Positions 34,901 through 38,834 of a DNA stretch of 64,000 nucleotides are shown here, in pieces. Below the pieces are notes generated by a model that saw only the letters and a program-made list of their open reading frames with translations, was not told the DNA's origin and searched no databases. Numbering within the stretch: position 1 is the stretch's first letter; each line of letters starts with the position of its first letter. The DNA is taken from positions 620,001-684,000 of the forward strand of contig JAMPIV010006379.1 of NCBI GenBank assembly GCA_024509875.1, read 5' to 3'. The DNA is from Oreohelix idahoensis (taxonomy: Eukaryota > Mollusca > Gastropoda > Stylommatophora > Oreohelicidae). The position numbers were made by a program, and so were the translations under genes.

Positions 34901-36958
34901 TGCCGTAGCTAGCTCCTCCTCCTCCCCCGATGCGTGTAGCCTGCACTAAACATTCACTTGTTCTTGATGTGGTTAATTTCTACGTCCATTTCTTCTTCTT
35001 CCTTCTTCCTCGTTCGCCCTGAAAAGGACGGTGGTTGCGTTGTGTCTGTTTACAACGTAGCTGTGATATCTGCACCTTTCGGTCGACACATCCGACTTCT
35101 GCACGGCATTTTTAAGGACCGGGTTTGCCTTCCCATTGCGATCCGTGCTCGCTCAGCGAGCCTGCTCTGCTGCAGACTGTGTGTGACATGCCTGAGGGTA
35201 CAGTAGGCCTGTTCTGTCTTTATCTAAAGTTCGTTCGTTCGTTCTTCAGAGACCTCTGGGAACTACATACAGTTTTTCATAATGGTCTCTTAAAGTGTAA
35301 TGGTGGCATCAAAGTTAATATGAACTATCTTAGCATTAAAGACAAAAAGAAGTGAGAAAGAAATTCTGTGAGACTGCTATTAATACGAGGGGCGTTCAGA
35401 AAGTAATGCACCACATCGTTTTTCTCAGCTAATAATGAAGATAGAAGCATGAAATTTTGCACACTTCAAATATGGCATGTGCCAATTGTGTGCACCAAAT
35501 AGCACTGCAACCGGCCAAATAATACGGCTGCCCTAAACCGTTGAAATGGAGTGTGTTAGCAACTTGTGTTATAAGCAGCGAATTGTGATAGAATTTCTCG
35601 TTGCAGAGAAGGAAACTGTTGTGAACATTCACAAGCGTCCATGTGATGTGTATGGAAGTTTTGCAGTCGACAGGAGTACAGTCAGTTGCTGGGTTCAGAG
35701 AATCAAAGAATCAGGAAGTGCAGATACGGAGCTGCTTGATCGGCCTCGCTGTGGACGTCCTGCCACAGCCACCAACGCAGAAATGTTGAAATGCGCTGAG
35801 GGCATTATTCTTACTGATAGGCGAATCGCTACTCAACAATTGGCCTTACAGCTGTCAGTCAGCATTGGTAGTGCAAATGCAGTTATAAAAACTCTCGGAT
35901 TTTCTAAGGTTTGCGCAAGATGGGTTCCTCGAAGTCTCACAAATGACCACCGATTGCAAAGGAAAGCAGTTTCTTCTGAATTGTTGGAGCGTTACAATGC
36001 TGATGGAGAGAACTTTTTGGCTAAGATCGTTACAGGTGACGAAACTTGGGCACATCATTTTGAACCTGAGACAAAAAGACAGTCAATGGAGTGGCATCAT
36101 CCGCAATCACCACGAAGAAAGAAATTCAAGACAATTCCTTCAGCTGGAAAGGTCATGATCACTGTCTTTTGGGACATTGAAGGTGTGATTCTTGTGGATG
36201 TTATGCCAAGAGGAGAGACAATCAATTCGCAAGCTTACATTAAGACATTGAAAAAACTCAATCAACGTTTTCGCAGAGTTCGGCTGCACAAGAATCCAGC
36301 AGACCTGCATCTCCTTCACGACAATGCGCGACCTCATACAAGTCTGGCAACACGGGAAGCAATCACCAAATTAGGTTGGATTGTACTACCCCATCCACCC
36401 TATAGTCCCGATTTGGCACCCTCTGATTTTCATCTATTTGGTCCACTTAAAGATGCACTCCGTGGGACAAGGTTTGAAGATGATGAAGGAGTGATTCATG
36501 CAGCGAAGAAATGGCTACATGATCAAGACAAAATCTGGTACGGGCTAGGAATACATGCACTTGTTTCGCGCTGGCATAAAGCCGTACAAGTTGATGGGGA
36601 TTATGTTGAATAATATCGATGTTTACATGACATATCCATGTATATTGTGTATAAATTTCATGCTTTTTGAATAAACAGCTCCTGAGAAAAACGATGTGGT
36701 GCATTACTTTCTGAACGCCCCTCGTACTTTGTCAACACAGATCAAAACCTGGGATCTGAGCAGTTCTGTATTATCTGTATTTGTTATCTTGTAATGAAAG
36801 TGAATGCCTTCTCACATTGTGGTCTCTTTCAGGACTATCTTCAAAGGTGCAATGGCAAGGATGTTGGAAAATTTCGTTACCCAGGAGGGATGGACAAAAC
36901 TCACAGACGCAAAATTATAGGATTTTTACAGGACAATTTGTGGATAGGTGCATCATAA
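4908..36958 (+). CDS. TADA2B: TADA2B, transcriptional adaptor 2-beta (ADA2b of SAGA), C-terminal 361 residues in 12 exons
   Basis: Join 4908-4999, 5269-5325, 8874-8986, 11910-11982, 12687-12849, 16171-16250, 21613-21684, 23237-23301, 28693-28742, 29252-29384, 33331-33393, 36833-36958. Every intron has GT-AG ends and every junction keeps phase; the sum is 1087 nt, i.e. one nucleotide finishing a split codon plus 361 codons and a stop. In the family, ADA2b bridges GCN5/PCAF and ADA3 in the nuclear SAGA histone acetyltransferase module through an N-terminal ZZ finger and SANT domain; the C-terminus is helical, of SWIRM type. Visible here are the end of SANT (HLETRTTTECEDHYKRFY), the conserved linker (GPLSPSL, then ELGYMPYRDDFE), the acidic DAETLVSSLSV block, a basic helix (ERDRRKRIAREY), RIKELVRLRKNGIT, KREKRKENKKK, MPGFELIS and the terminal SWIRM-like region ending WIGAS. 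The human protein is about 420 aa, so roughly the first 100 residues lie upstream. Recognition is by recall of the family, not a search. Confidence 0.93.
5052..5175 (+). repeat. Tandem duplication, 2 x about 61 bp
   Basis: A unit containing TGTCTATAGCTTATGTATTT occurs twice in a row with one substitution, inside the short TADA2B intron before exon (b). It looks recent. Confidence 0.9.
5269..5325 (+). CDS. TADA2B: TADA2B exon (b)
   Basis: Acceptor TTTCAG, donor GTATGA. Peptide TTLQEVPRPNITDHSSTNG, matching the family's PNRVTDH segment. The preceding intron is only 269 bp, the shortest in the gene here. Confidence 0.9.
5590..6225 (+). mobile_element. Degenerate LINE 3' end, related to family B
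   Basis: Interrupted frames recall the C-terminal tail of RTE-like LINEs (CLFCILRIK, then TRGREPDNNKKQYCWR). It ends in CCACAGGGAACC and an AATGAATGAATG tail. Many stops; an old copy in a TADA2B intron. Confidence 0.5.
6481..7524 (+). pseudogene. IS630/Tc1/mariner-superfamily transposase, frameshifted
   Basis: The first part (6481-7047) has an N-terminal DNA-binding region (helix-turn-helix around STVWKVLHTHLRMKAYK) and a first catalytic Asp in LVFSDEVTFHISG (codon 153). The second part (7054-7524) has FVLQQDGAPPHYHGAV, SPDMTPCDFFLW and the C-terminal DYRLDICRVTKGAHIE typical of this widespread invertebrate family. The frame changes at least twice, near 7005-7020 and near 7105, so no full protein can be made from one frame. 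A mariner-like 3' terminus (GGGTACAATCTTTTATGGAC, then ACCCTGTA) lies at 7619-7647. I do not see the matching 5' TIR, so the left end is probably lost. Confidence 0.85.
7648..7960 (+). mobile_element. LINE family B, 3' fragment
   Basis: Relic of the C-terminal coding tail of family B (consensus motifs RRWRWIGHTLRKP, DSITRQSLFWNPQGK, RGRPRSTWRRELE). It matches the region around GGCAGTTCTTGTCTGGAATC and ends near a TGAATGAATG tail. A G-run (7881-7890) interrupts it. Confidence 0.65.
8874..8986 (+). CDS. TADA2B: TADA2B exon (c): conserved linker
   Basis: Acceptor CTACCCAG, donor GTAAAA. It encodes GPLSPSLIIPVTPLEIG followed by QQQQELGYMPYRDDFER. This block is the most diagnostic for TADA2B over TADA2A. 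Confidence 0.95.
9065..9290 (+). repeat. Interspersed repeat, family R, copy 2
   Basis: GAGCCACCACTTTATCTGG head and a TTTCTTTCTCTTGTCAGAG tail shared with the copies at 4200, 23770 and 29982. Non-coding and diverged. It begins about 75 bp after the donor of TADA2B exon (c). Confidence 0.5.
9430..9800 (-). mobile_element. LINE family B, 3' fragment (antisense)
   Basis: Reverse complement of the family B tail; CCCCAAGGAGCAAAGGCC marks the 3' terminal segment seen also at 32390 and 52545. Many indels. Confidence 0.65.
10312..10487 (+). repeat. Tandem duplication (about 87-bp unit) within LINE B
   Basis: Two successive copies containing ATCAAGCATAAAAATCAGAA and GTCAGTACTACTGTATCACT; a post-insertion duplication. 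Confidence 0.85.
10540..10800 (+). repeat. Non-autonomous retroposon, family D, copy 1 (GAA tail)
   Basis: About 260 bp, non-coding, ending in CCTTTTCAGGATGAACGCAG and (GAA)n. Other copies are at 28790-29085 (minus) and 34990-35165 (minus). The terminal CAGGrYGAACG plus (GAA)n resembles the 3' end of the family E LINE at 38835, so I infer that an E-type LINE mobilises it. Confidence 0.6.
11184..11780. mobile_element. 597-bp inverted-repeat (MITE-type) element, TGTTA...TAACA termini, 5-bp TSD
   Basis: The two ends are inverted repeats of about 190 bp (11184-11371 and 11591-11780), roughly 85% alike by eye. They start TGTTATGACTCTTTTT and share CAAATAAAATAATTACGTAG. A 5-bp direct repeat, GTTAG, flanks the element at 11179-11183 and 11781-11785. 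The core of about 220 bp has no open frame of note. TGTNR termini with 4-5 bp TSDs fit the Ginger-type cut-and-paste superfamily (gypsy-like integrase), but no transposase is present, so the family is inferred. It lies in the TADA2B intron before exon (d), directly after a LINE B end. Confidence 0.75.
11910..11982 (+). CDS. TADA2B: TADA2B exon (d): acidic block
   Basis: Acceptor TCAACAG, donor GTAGGT. Peptide EHDNDAETLVSSLSVSPED, then DDVDI and a split Ala codon. Confidence 0.93.
11995..12222 (-). repeat. Interspersed repeat, family R, copy 3 (antisense)
   Basis: Reverse-orientation copy: GGGTCTCTGAAGAGAGAAAG tail near 12019, head near 12190-12215. It begins within about 15 bp of the exon (d) donor. 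Confidence 0.5.
12687..12849 (+). CDS. TADA2B: TADA2B exon (e): basic helix and Lys/Pro-rich linker
   Basis: Acceptor TTCAAG, donor GTAGGA. It encodes IRLAQIFKYRLRLQERDRRK, then a Pro/Lys-rich stretch (KIPKTPNPKKKFGKTG). The basic helix aligns with the human RKLKERQRRKNIARDY region. The Lys/Pro insert is likely lineage-specific. Confidence 0.93.
13132..13676 (+). mobile_element. LINE family C, internally deleted copy with both ends (545 bp) and 12-bp TSD
   Basis: A 5'-UTR-like head (GGCAGCTTGCATACCCTGAC, TCCTCCAGGTTGGGGGTTTT) leads to a start-like ATGAAGTTACGGAAACAAC, then jumps directly to the last part of the family C coding tail (EMQRMNQSW equivalent, then GCCCTACAAGACGCCACTAG). It ends in (GAA)n. 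The 12-bp TSD AATATGGAATAT lies at 13120-13131 and 13677-13688. The endonuclease and RT regions are absent, yet the unit has the TSD of a complete insertion. Confidence 0.8.
13690..14640. repeat. Diverged non-coding repeats (family S-like)
   Basis: Segments resemble the family S repeat at 22440-23050 and 38000-38600, for example CTTCAACTTGGTATTGGTTG near 14571 and the AGCATTGCATACTAAGC region near 13890. No coding potential. An approximate assignment only. Confidence 0.35.
15291..15978 (+). mobile_element. LINE family C, 5'-truncated copy (688 bp) with 13-bp TSD
   Basis: It begins in the C-terminal RT region and carries the tail (VLLYGAECWRVTEKE, IIAGRRWSWDGH, GRPKTTWRRTVEAEMQRMNQ, then ATRRDGH). 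It ends GGATCAAAGAAGAAGAAG. The 13-bp TSD ATACCCAAATGCA lies at 15278-15290 and 15979-15991. Broken frames. It serves as one reference for the hypermutated copy at 29570. Confidence 0.85.
16171..16250 (+). CDS. TADA2B: TADA2B exon (f)
   Basis: Acceptor TTTTCAG, donor GTAAGT. Peptide ELQERLKPFSQFHTMAEH followed by QMLFDNIK, aligning with the ELRLKLRPLYQFMS block of vertebrate TADA2B. Confidence 0.92.
17040..17400 (-). mobile_element. LINE family B, 3' fragment (antisense)
   Basis: Reverse complement of the family B tail: CTTCAACAAACACATGCCAA near 17051 and CTCTTACCCTGGGGATTCC near 17176, parallel to 32400-32700. Degenerate. Confidence 0.7.
17570..17967 (+). mobile_element. LINE family B, 3' fragment with internal triplications, split by LINE A
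   Basis: It starts at a tail segment (TATGGCTCTGAAACATGGAG) and reaches the GATAGCATTACCAGGCAGTC part of the DSITRQSL codons, where LINE A copy 2 is inserted. A few bases of the target continue after 21121. It contains a 67-bp unit repeated three times and short repeats of AATGTGGAACTGATGACAA. Confidence 0.75.
17614..17814 (+). repeat. 67-bp tandem repeat, three units
   Basis: Near-identical units starting AAACAACCAAAAAGCTACAG at 17614, 17681 and 17748, inside the LINE B fragment. Confidence 0.95.
17984..21120 (+). mobile_element. RTE-like LINE, family A, copy 2 (near full length, broken) with 16-bp TSD
   Basis: Same family as the copy at 834-4079, in sense orientation in a TADA2B intron. 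The 5' UTR begins CTCCGCCTGGGCCGGTCCC. The endonuclease frame 18027-19274 is long (AITETKKKGQG, YGPNEDERAEV, FNARVGNDHARWGG, GSDHYLLTIKR). The Asp of the family's LGDFNARVGN motif is kept, but Gly is Arg here (LRDFNARVGN). RT and the tail follow in pieces: 19271-19507, 19675-19878, 20067-20261, 20197-20418, 20415-21119 (FADDVAL at about 20326-20346). Frameshifts lie near 19260, 19485, 19665 and 19960, with stops near 20047 and 20260. It ends ACTAAGTAAG. The 16-bp TSD TACCAGGCAGTCCCAA at 17968-17983 and 21121-21136 is perfect. Confidence 0.92.
21613..21684 (+). CDS. TADA2B: TADA2B exon (g)
   Basis: Acceptor ATACAG, donor GTATAA. Peptide EKETKARIKELVRLRKNGIT, then QLA. The upstream intron (5.36 kb) contains family A LINE copy 2 in sense orientation. 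Confidence 0.93.
21757..21925 (+). repeat. 33-bp minisatellite, about 5 units
   Basis: Unit containing TATTTATAATGCTGCTGCAG, about five copies, the last slightly changed (GCCCCTGCAG). 33 bp is divisible by three, so several frames stay open; I read these as chance products since the array sits in an intron, 73 bp after the exon (g) donor. Confidence 0.95.
22440..23050 (-). repeat. Interspersed repeat, family S, copy 1
   Basis: Shares with 38000-38600 (opposite strand) segments around GCACAGTATTTTAGCTCTGC and GAACTCTTCGACTTGGTATT. About 600 bp, non-coding, diverged. Nature unknown. Confidence 0.5.
23237..23301 (+). CDS. TADA2B: TADA2B exon (h): Lys/Arg/Glu-rich
   Basis: Acceptor TTGGCAG, donor GTGAGT. 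Peptide DEEVYEEEKFKREKRKENKK, which includes the family-typical KREKRKENK run. Confidence 0.93.
23770..24010 (+). repeat. Interspersed repeat, family R, copy 4
   Basis: CTGTATGGAGCATTGAGCC head, TGATACGCCCGTGGGAGCAG middle, CTTTGTCTCTTCAGAAATTG tail. A SINE of family 1 is inserted immediately downstream. Confidence 0.55.
24028..24289 (-). mobile_element. tRNA-derived SINE, family 1, copy 1, with 15-bp TSD
   Basis: Read on the minus strand it starts GGAGCCATGGTAGCACAGTG (box A region), has the box B GGTTCGATCCC, and ends with the tail near 24030. Length about 262 bp. The TSD CTAAATCTGTGATAG at 24013-24027 and 24290-24304 is perfect. Confidence 0.9.
24612..24850 (+). mobile_element. tRNA-derived SINE, family 2, copy 1
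   Basis: Box A-like TTGGCAAAGTGGTTAGAGCG and a degenerate box B (GGGTTTGAAAC). The body has CTCTTGAGTTAGGGAGGCAA and ends near CTAGTATAGTGAAGTTTCTA. Related copies lie at 33425 (minus) and 48690. Confidence 0.75.
25500..25790 (+). mobile_element. LINE family B, 3' fragment
   Basis: Degenerate family B tail: ATGGGTAGGACATACATTGA corresponds to RWIGHTL, then GGAATCCTCAGTATAAGAGA and a poly(A) run. It ends near CAGCTGAAGGGTTATCAAAG. Confidence 0.65.
25800..28580. other. Intronic AT-rich sequence, little recognisable
   Basis: Between exons (h) and (i) of TADA2B. Apart from a short LINE B remnant at 26640-26785 (GAAGGGTAATGAATG tail) I see no gene, RNA or repeat family here. Open frames at 27420-27702 and 27979-28281 lack homology that I can recognise. 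Confidence 0.45.
26640..26785 (+). mobile_element. LINE family B, short 3' remnant
   Basis: AGACATGGAGAGACCTTGAA and TGTTGAGGACACATGG correspond to the last coding segment; it ends with TGAAGGGTAATGAATG. Confidence 0.55.
28592..28634 (+). repeat. Poly(C) tract of about 43 bp
   Basis: Almost pure C with a single G, 58 bp upstream of TADA2B exon (i). Poly(C)/poly(G) tracts also occur at 52263 and 44169. Confidence 0.97.
28693..28742 (+). CDS. TADA2B: TADA2B exon (i): short variable linker
   Basis: Acceptor ATTTCAG, donor GTAAGT. Peptide AMASTPKRNSQVSKKA. Homology is weak in this low-complexity linker; the call rests on splice sites and phase continuity. Confidence 0.85.
28790..29085 (-). repeat. 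Non-autonomous retroposon, family D, copy 2 (antisense)
   Basis: It starts (plus strand) CTTCTTCCTTACTCATTCGT, the reverse complement of the GAA tail, and runs through CACCTTTCGGTCGACACATC and CACCACGTGGAGGTGGAGTA. About 295 bp, between exons (i) and (j) of TADA2B. Confidence 0.7.
29252..29384 (+). CDS. TADA2B: TADA2B exon (j)
   Basis: Acceptor CATTTTAG, donor GTATGA. It encodes an acidic linker (KLDSSSDENAEKNEE), then VPWKDVNNSMPGFELISENE, which aligns with the IENLPGFELLSDREK motif. Confidence 0.93.
29570..29980 (+). mobile_element. LINE family C, 3' fragment with A-to-G hypermutated tract
   Basis: Aligned with the copies at 13519-13676 and 15601-15978, this copy is ordinary at its two ends but carries a dense run of A-to-G changes from about 29617 to 29890. 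In the 66-bp block 29825-29890, compared with 13519-13584, I count 16 differences, 13 of them A-to-G and none T-to-C; 13 of 22 adenines are changed. The next 75 bp are almost identical to that copy. A-to-G removes stop codons, so long open frames exist on both strands here (for example 29492-29941 plus, 29474-29896 minus); I do not regard these as genes. The coding tail is still recognisable (IVAGRRWSWVGHVLRGDP). It ends GGATCAAAGAAGAAGA, directly after TADA2B exon (j). Confidence 0.85.
29982..30172 (+). repeat. Interspersed repeat, family R, copy 5
   Basis: GCAAGAGGCCCGTGAC head, TGTTGCCAGCCCCATGCACA middle, and TCTCTTCAGAGAGACCCATG tail. It abuts the LINE C tail and shows no excess of A-to-G. 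Confidence 0.6.
30406..30603 (+). mobile_element. tRNA-like SINE, family 3, interrupted by a piggyBac-like element
   Basis: Head resembling a type II tRNA (box A TGAGTGGCTAAGCCGC; perfect box B GGTTCGATTCC), then about 130 bp including ATACTCCCTCCTGGGTAGTG. The sequence probably resumes at 32004 after the TTAA-flanked insertion. A run of TAGTAAACAGTACT repeats precedes it. Confidence 0.65.
30608..32000 (+). mobile_element. piggyBac-like element, internally deleted, TTAA-flanked
   Basis: TTAA lies at 30604-30607 and 32001-32004. The termini are inverted repeats: left CACTTTTGAGTACCA, right (complement) CACTTTGAGTACCA. The left subterminal region repeats GAGTACCATkGTCGCC twice (30615 and 30657). 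A start-like ATG (30832, MSETAECSNDLDSGTQLTFE) opens an acidic N-terminal region with stops. After a 30-bp palindrome the sequence resumes in what looks like the C-terminal Cys-rich zinc-binding region (VCVDCAEQIPAGYKK, CF, FHKCEDYA). The catalytic DDD domain is missing, so the element is defective. It lies in the TADA2B intron before exon (k). Confidence 0.75.
31273..31343. repeat. Perfect 30-bp palindrome with 11-nt loop
   Basis: The left arm 31273-31302 begins AGCGGGAATTTGCTCAGCAC; the right arm 31314-31343 is its exact reverse complement. The right arm is in the C-terminal coding frame of the piggyBac-like element, so the left arm is an inverted copy at the deletion junction. Confidence 0.95.
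32350..33210 (-). mobile_element. LINE family B, longest copy (RT C-terminus plus tail)
   Basis: Read on the minus strand: RT end (FIADALALLSHNRNQMQDKL, where the family has FADDLALL, so one Asp is lost here; KIHREKTKIMRVNA), VESYTNLGSNIDKVGGTDSD, then LLYGSETWRTTKTTTKKLQT, WQWIGHTLRKPVDSITRQSL, GRPRSTWRRELETE and TWHVFVEGLCSFGSGG. The 3' tail is (AATG)n, plus-strand CATTCATTCATTCATTCATA at about 32357-32376. 5'-truncated, with one frameshift. Confidence 0.85.
33331..33393 (+). CDS. TADA2B: TADA2B exon (k): start of C-terminal SWIRM-like domain
   Basis: Acceptor CATACAG, donor GTAAGT, 21 whole codons. Peptide LCNSMGMSPANYITIKTCII, matching the family's LNLSPARYVTVKTIII block. Confidence 0.95.
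33425..33660 (-). mobile_element. tRNA-derived SINE, family 2, copy 2
   Basis: Antisense copy: CTTTGCCTTCCCTAACTCAA-type segment near 33520 and GCTGTAACCGCTGAGCCAGT near 33637 (complement of box A). Confidence 0.65.
33665..34170 (+). mobile_element. LINE family B, 5'-truncated copy
   Basis: Tail segments TTGTATGGCTCTGAAACATG, GCTTTCACAATTGGGTGCTT, GGTGGATAGGAATACACTGA and GAAGGCCTATACTCCTTGGG; it ends AATGAATGAAT. Frames broken. Confidence 0.75.
34480..34805 (+). repeat. Tandem duplication, 2 x about 163 bp
   Basis: A unit with GTGCCTTTGCTGTTTACCTT and AATGAGTCAACTCTATATTC occurs twice with a few differences. Intronic. Confidence 0.92.
34850..35280 (+). repeat. Family R copy 6 split by family D copy 3 (antisense, about 34990-35165)
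   Basis: R head at 34880-34985 (GAGTGTGGAGCCACTGCCGT), then a family D repeat in reverse (CGCCCTGAAAAGGACGGTGG, CTTTCGGTCGACACATCCGA), then the R tail (GACATGCCTGAGGGTACAGT, TTCTTCAGAGACCTCTGGGA). A nested insertion. Confidence 0.65.
35386..36724 (+). mobile_element. Intact mariner element (1339 bp) with perfect 43-bp TIRs and TA target site
   Basis: TIRs 35386-35428 and 36682-36724 are identical inverted repeats starting CGAGGGGCGTTCAGAAAGTA. TA dinucleotides at 35384-35385 and 36725-36726 are the target duplication. The element holds one uninterrupted transposase frame. It sits in sense orientation in the last TADA2B intron, ending 108 bp before the terminal exon. Identical TIRs plus an open frame suggest recent arrival. 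Confidence 0.97.
35546..36613 (+). CDS. mariner transposase, DD34D, 355 aa, full length
   Basis: Cut-and-paste transposase of the mariner (IS630-Tc1-mariner) superfamily. It binds the element's TIRs and moves it to TA sites. The N-terminal third has paired helix-turn-helix features (STVSCWVQRIKESGSADTEL, RPRCGRPATAT linker). The catalytic core has Asp165 in VTGDETWAHHFEPE, Asp259 in LLHDNARPH and Asp294 in YSPDLAPSDFHLF; the last two are separated by 34 residues, the mariner DD34D signature. The C-terminus is DALRGTRFEDDEGV and onward. Length is normal for mariner (about 340-360 aa). I chose the first Met at 35546; no upstream alternative stays open from the TIR. No frameshift or stop is seen, so it could be active. 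Confidence 0.95.
   Translation: MECVSNLCYKQRIVIEFLVAEKETVVNIHKRPCDVYGSFAVDRSTVSCWVQRIKESGSADTELLDRPRCGRPATATNAEMLKCAEGIILTDRRIATQQLALQLSVSIGSANAVIKTLGFSKVCARWVPRSLTNDHRLQRKAVSSELLERYNADGENFLAKIVTGDETWAHHFEPETKRQSMEWHHPQSPRRKKFKTIPSAGKVMITVFWDIEGVILVDVMPRGETINSQAYIKTLKKLNQRFRRVRLHKNPADLHLLHDNARPHTSLATREAITKLGWIVLPHPPYSPDLAPSDFHLFGPLKDALRGTRFEDDEGVIHAAKKWLHDQDKIWYGLGIHALVSRWHKAVQVDGDYVE
36833..36958 (+). CDS. TADA2B: TADA2B terminal exon (l) with stop
   Basis: Acceptor TCTTTCAG; 41 codons then TAA at 36956-36958. It encodes RCNGKDVGKFRYPGGMDKTH, then RRKIIGFLQDNLWIGAS. An intact mariner ends only 108 bp upstream of this acceptor. A weak ATTAAA lies at about 37126 in the 3' flank, but the polyadenylation site is not clear. 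Confidence 0.94.
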   Translation, partial: DYLQRCNGKDVGKFRYPGGMDKTHRRKIIGFLQDNLWIGAS

Positions 36959-37200
36959 GATTCTCAGGGAGTGTGTGTTCGGGTGTATGTTTGTATTCTG
37001 TCTTGTGTGGTATGGTTATCTTCATATTTCTTTGTGAGCATCCATAAGTTATATCTCTTCTTTTTATTTTGGATTAGAGATTAATATAAATCAAAAAGTA
37101 ATATGGTATAGAATCAGTTTTACAAATTAAATTTTACAGCAGCCCCCTTATTAATTAATACAGTCAGCCTTTGATTTAACAGATGTCTATAAGAAAAGGA

Positions 37201-37472
37201 GGGAGCCGCGGTAGCATAGTGGTTAGTGCACTGGCTTCCTAGCTCAGTGGTCTATGGTTCGATCCCCAGTTGAGGTGTGATTGTTTTAGGCCGCAAACGG
37301 CTCCTGGGTCGACCCAGCCCTAGTTGGATACCAGAGCAACTTCTGGGAAGGTTAAGGCGGCCGGCGTGATGCTGACCACATCACCCCTAGTGTGCCGATG
37401 GTCGAGAAAATATGGGCCTAACACCATATTCCAAATATGCCTCAATGGGCGTGTAACGGGATCCTTTCCTTC
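37201..37472 (+). mobile_element. tRNA-derived SINE, family 1, copy 2, with 14-bp TSD
   Basis: It starts GGGAGCCGCGGTAGCATAGT (box A TAGCATAGTGG), has box B GGTTCGATCCC, and the body AAGGTTAAGGCGGCCGGCGT. The TSD CTATaAGAAAAGGA / CTATcAGAAAAGGA at 37187-37200 and 37473-37486 has one mismatch. It lies about 240 bp after the TADA2B stop. Confidence 0.9.
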
Positions 37473-37587
37473 CTATCAGAAAAGGATTTAGTGGGGAAAT
37501 TTGCTGTATAAGCATGTCCTTATTGTAAATGTCTTCAGTTATTTTTTTAATTGAGCAACACATTGTATAGCAACCACAGAGAATGAA

Positions 37588-37918
37588 CAGAACTGCTACC
37601 TCTGAGCCACCAAGAAGACATACGCACCAACATAGCGGGTAGATGCTGGAATTGGGTTGGCCACATCCTCTAAAGAGATCCTGACACCATCACCAGAACT
37701 GTCATGCTATGGACTTCAGAAGTAAAACGAGGTTGGCCATAAGCTGCCTGGTGGAGGCAGAGATGCAAAACATGAACCAGAGCTGGGGCACCACACGAAG
37801 GATGGCTGCCGACCGAGCAAAGTGGAGACAGTTTGTTGCTGCCTTACAAGACACCACTGGGTTTGATGGCCACTGATTGCTTTGTTGGTCAGTGGCCAAG
37901 GACCAAAGAAGAAGAAGA
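37588..37918 (+). mobile_element. LINE family C, 3' fragment
   Basis: Coding tail with indels: GGTAGATGCTGGAATTGGGT, then GAGATGCAAAACATGAACCA, ending ACCAAAGAAGAAGAAGAC. A probable imperfect TSD ACAxAGAATGAA lies near 37575 and 37916. Confidence 0.75.
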
Positions 37919-37999
37919 CAAAGAATGAATAATGCAGTTTTTTATGTAAACTAGGGCTGCTGAGCTTGCCATTTTTTGTGTGCAGCCAATGCCAAGTTG

Positions 38000-38600
38000 A
38001 TTTCCTTGGCATTATCTACAGTTTAGATCTATTTTCCTGTGGCTTTTCTGCCATTCCACAACTTGCCAAGTTGAAGTAATGAGTTCCAGTTTCTTTCCCA
38101 GTCATTCCATCCTGTCTCAGCATGTATTTAAAGAATCCTCACATCTGGTTTTCAGCTAGCAGGGAGAAAGTGCTAGGAGCAGCATACTGTGCATTCCCCA
38201 CCATCCATGGGGCTTTCCAAATATGCAGGGCTAAAATACTGTGCTCTGGTTCTGGGCTGAATTGTCATGTCCTGCACAGAGCCACCTTCCAGCTCTTATC
38301 ATCGTCATCTGTCCACTGTAAGATTCTCTTGCATGCAGTAAACCAGGTAAAAGCCAGAGTTAATTCTGGGACTTGATTGATTCCTCCCAAACTTAATCTG
38401 CATTGCTGGCTTCTCACCATGTTGCACTGCAGTGGGAATTGTGTTGGGCCACCATGTTGTGGGTAATGGATCGCTTAGTATTAGGCAGGCAACTTGAAAA
38501 CTTGAGATCTCCTGTTTCCAATATGCACCACATGGAGGTGCTACAGTCTTGGTTAATGTATCTCACTATCCCTGGAATTCAAACACGAGCAGTGTATTCC
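38000..38600 (+). repeat. Interspersed repeat, family S, copy 2
   Basis: Shares with 22440-23050 (opposite strand) GTGGCTTTTCTGCCATTCCA, TTTCAGCTAGCAGGGAGAA and CCACTGTAAGATTCTCTTGC. Non-coding, about 600 bp; class unknown. Confidence 0.5.
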
Positions 38601-38834
38601 TTTGCATCCTGAACAATGCAGTATATTAAACTAATTCAGTGAGTGTTTACCAGGTGGTAACTTCACATGTAGGGTGGTCTCCTGTAAATGGGAAATTTTA
38701 TTAAATTAGTCGAAATGCAAGATATCAGAAACTGTCTTGACAAAAGTGTTAATATGCTAAGTTTCTGTACCAAATCTGAAATTTTTCTCCACAGCAACAT
38801 TTCATGAAGAATTACAATTTCCATTTCTTCTTCT

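Noticed and set aside
37201..37275. Genuine tRNA gene (boxes A and B look good)
   Set aside because: The sequence continues about 200 bp into a repeated body, is present three times with TSDs, and does not fold into a full cloverleaf with an acceptor stem; it is a SINE.
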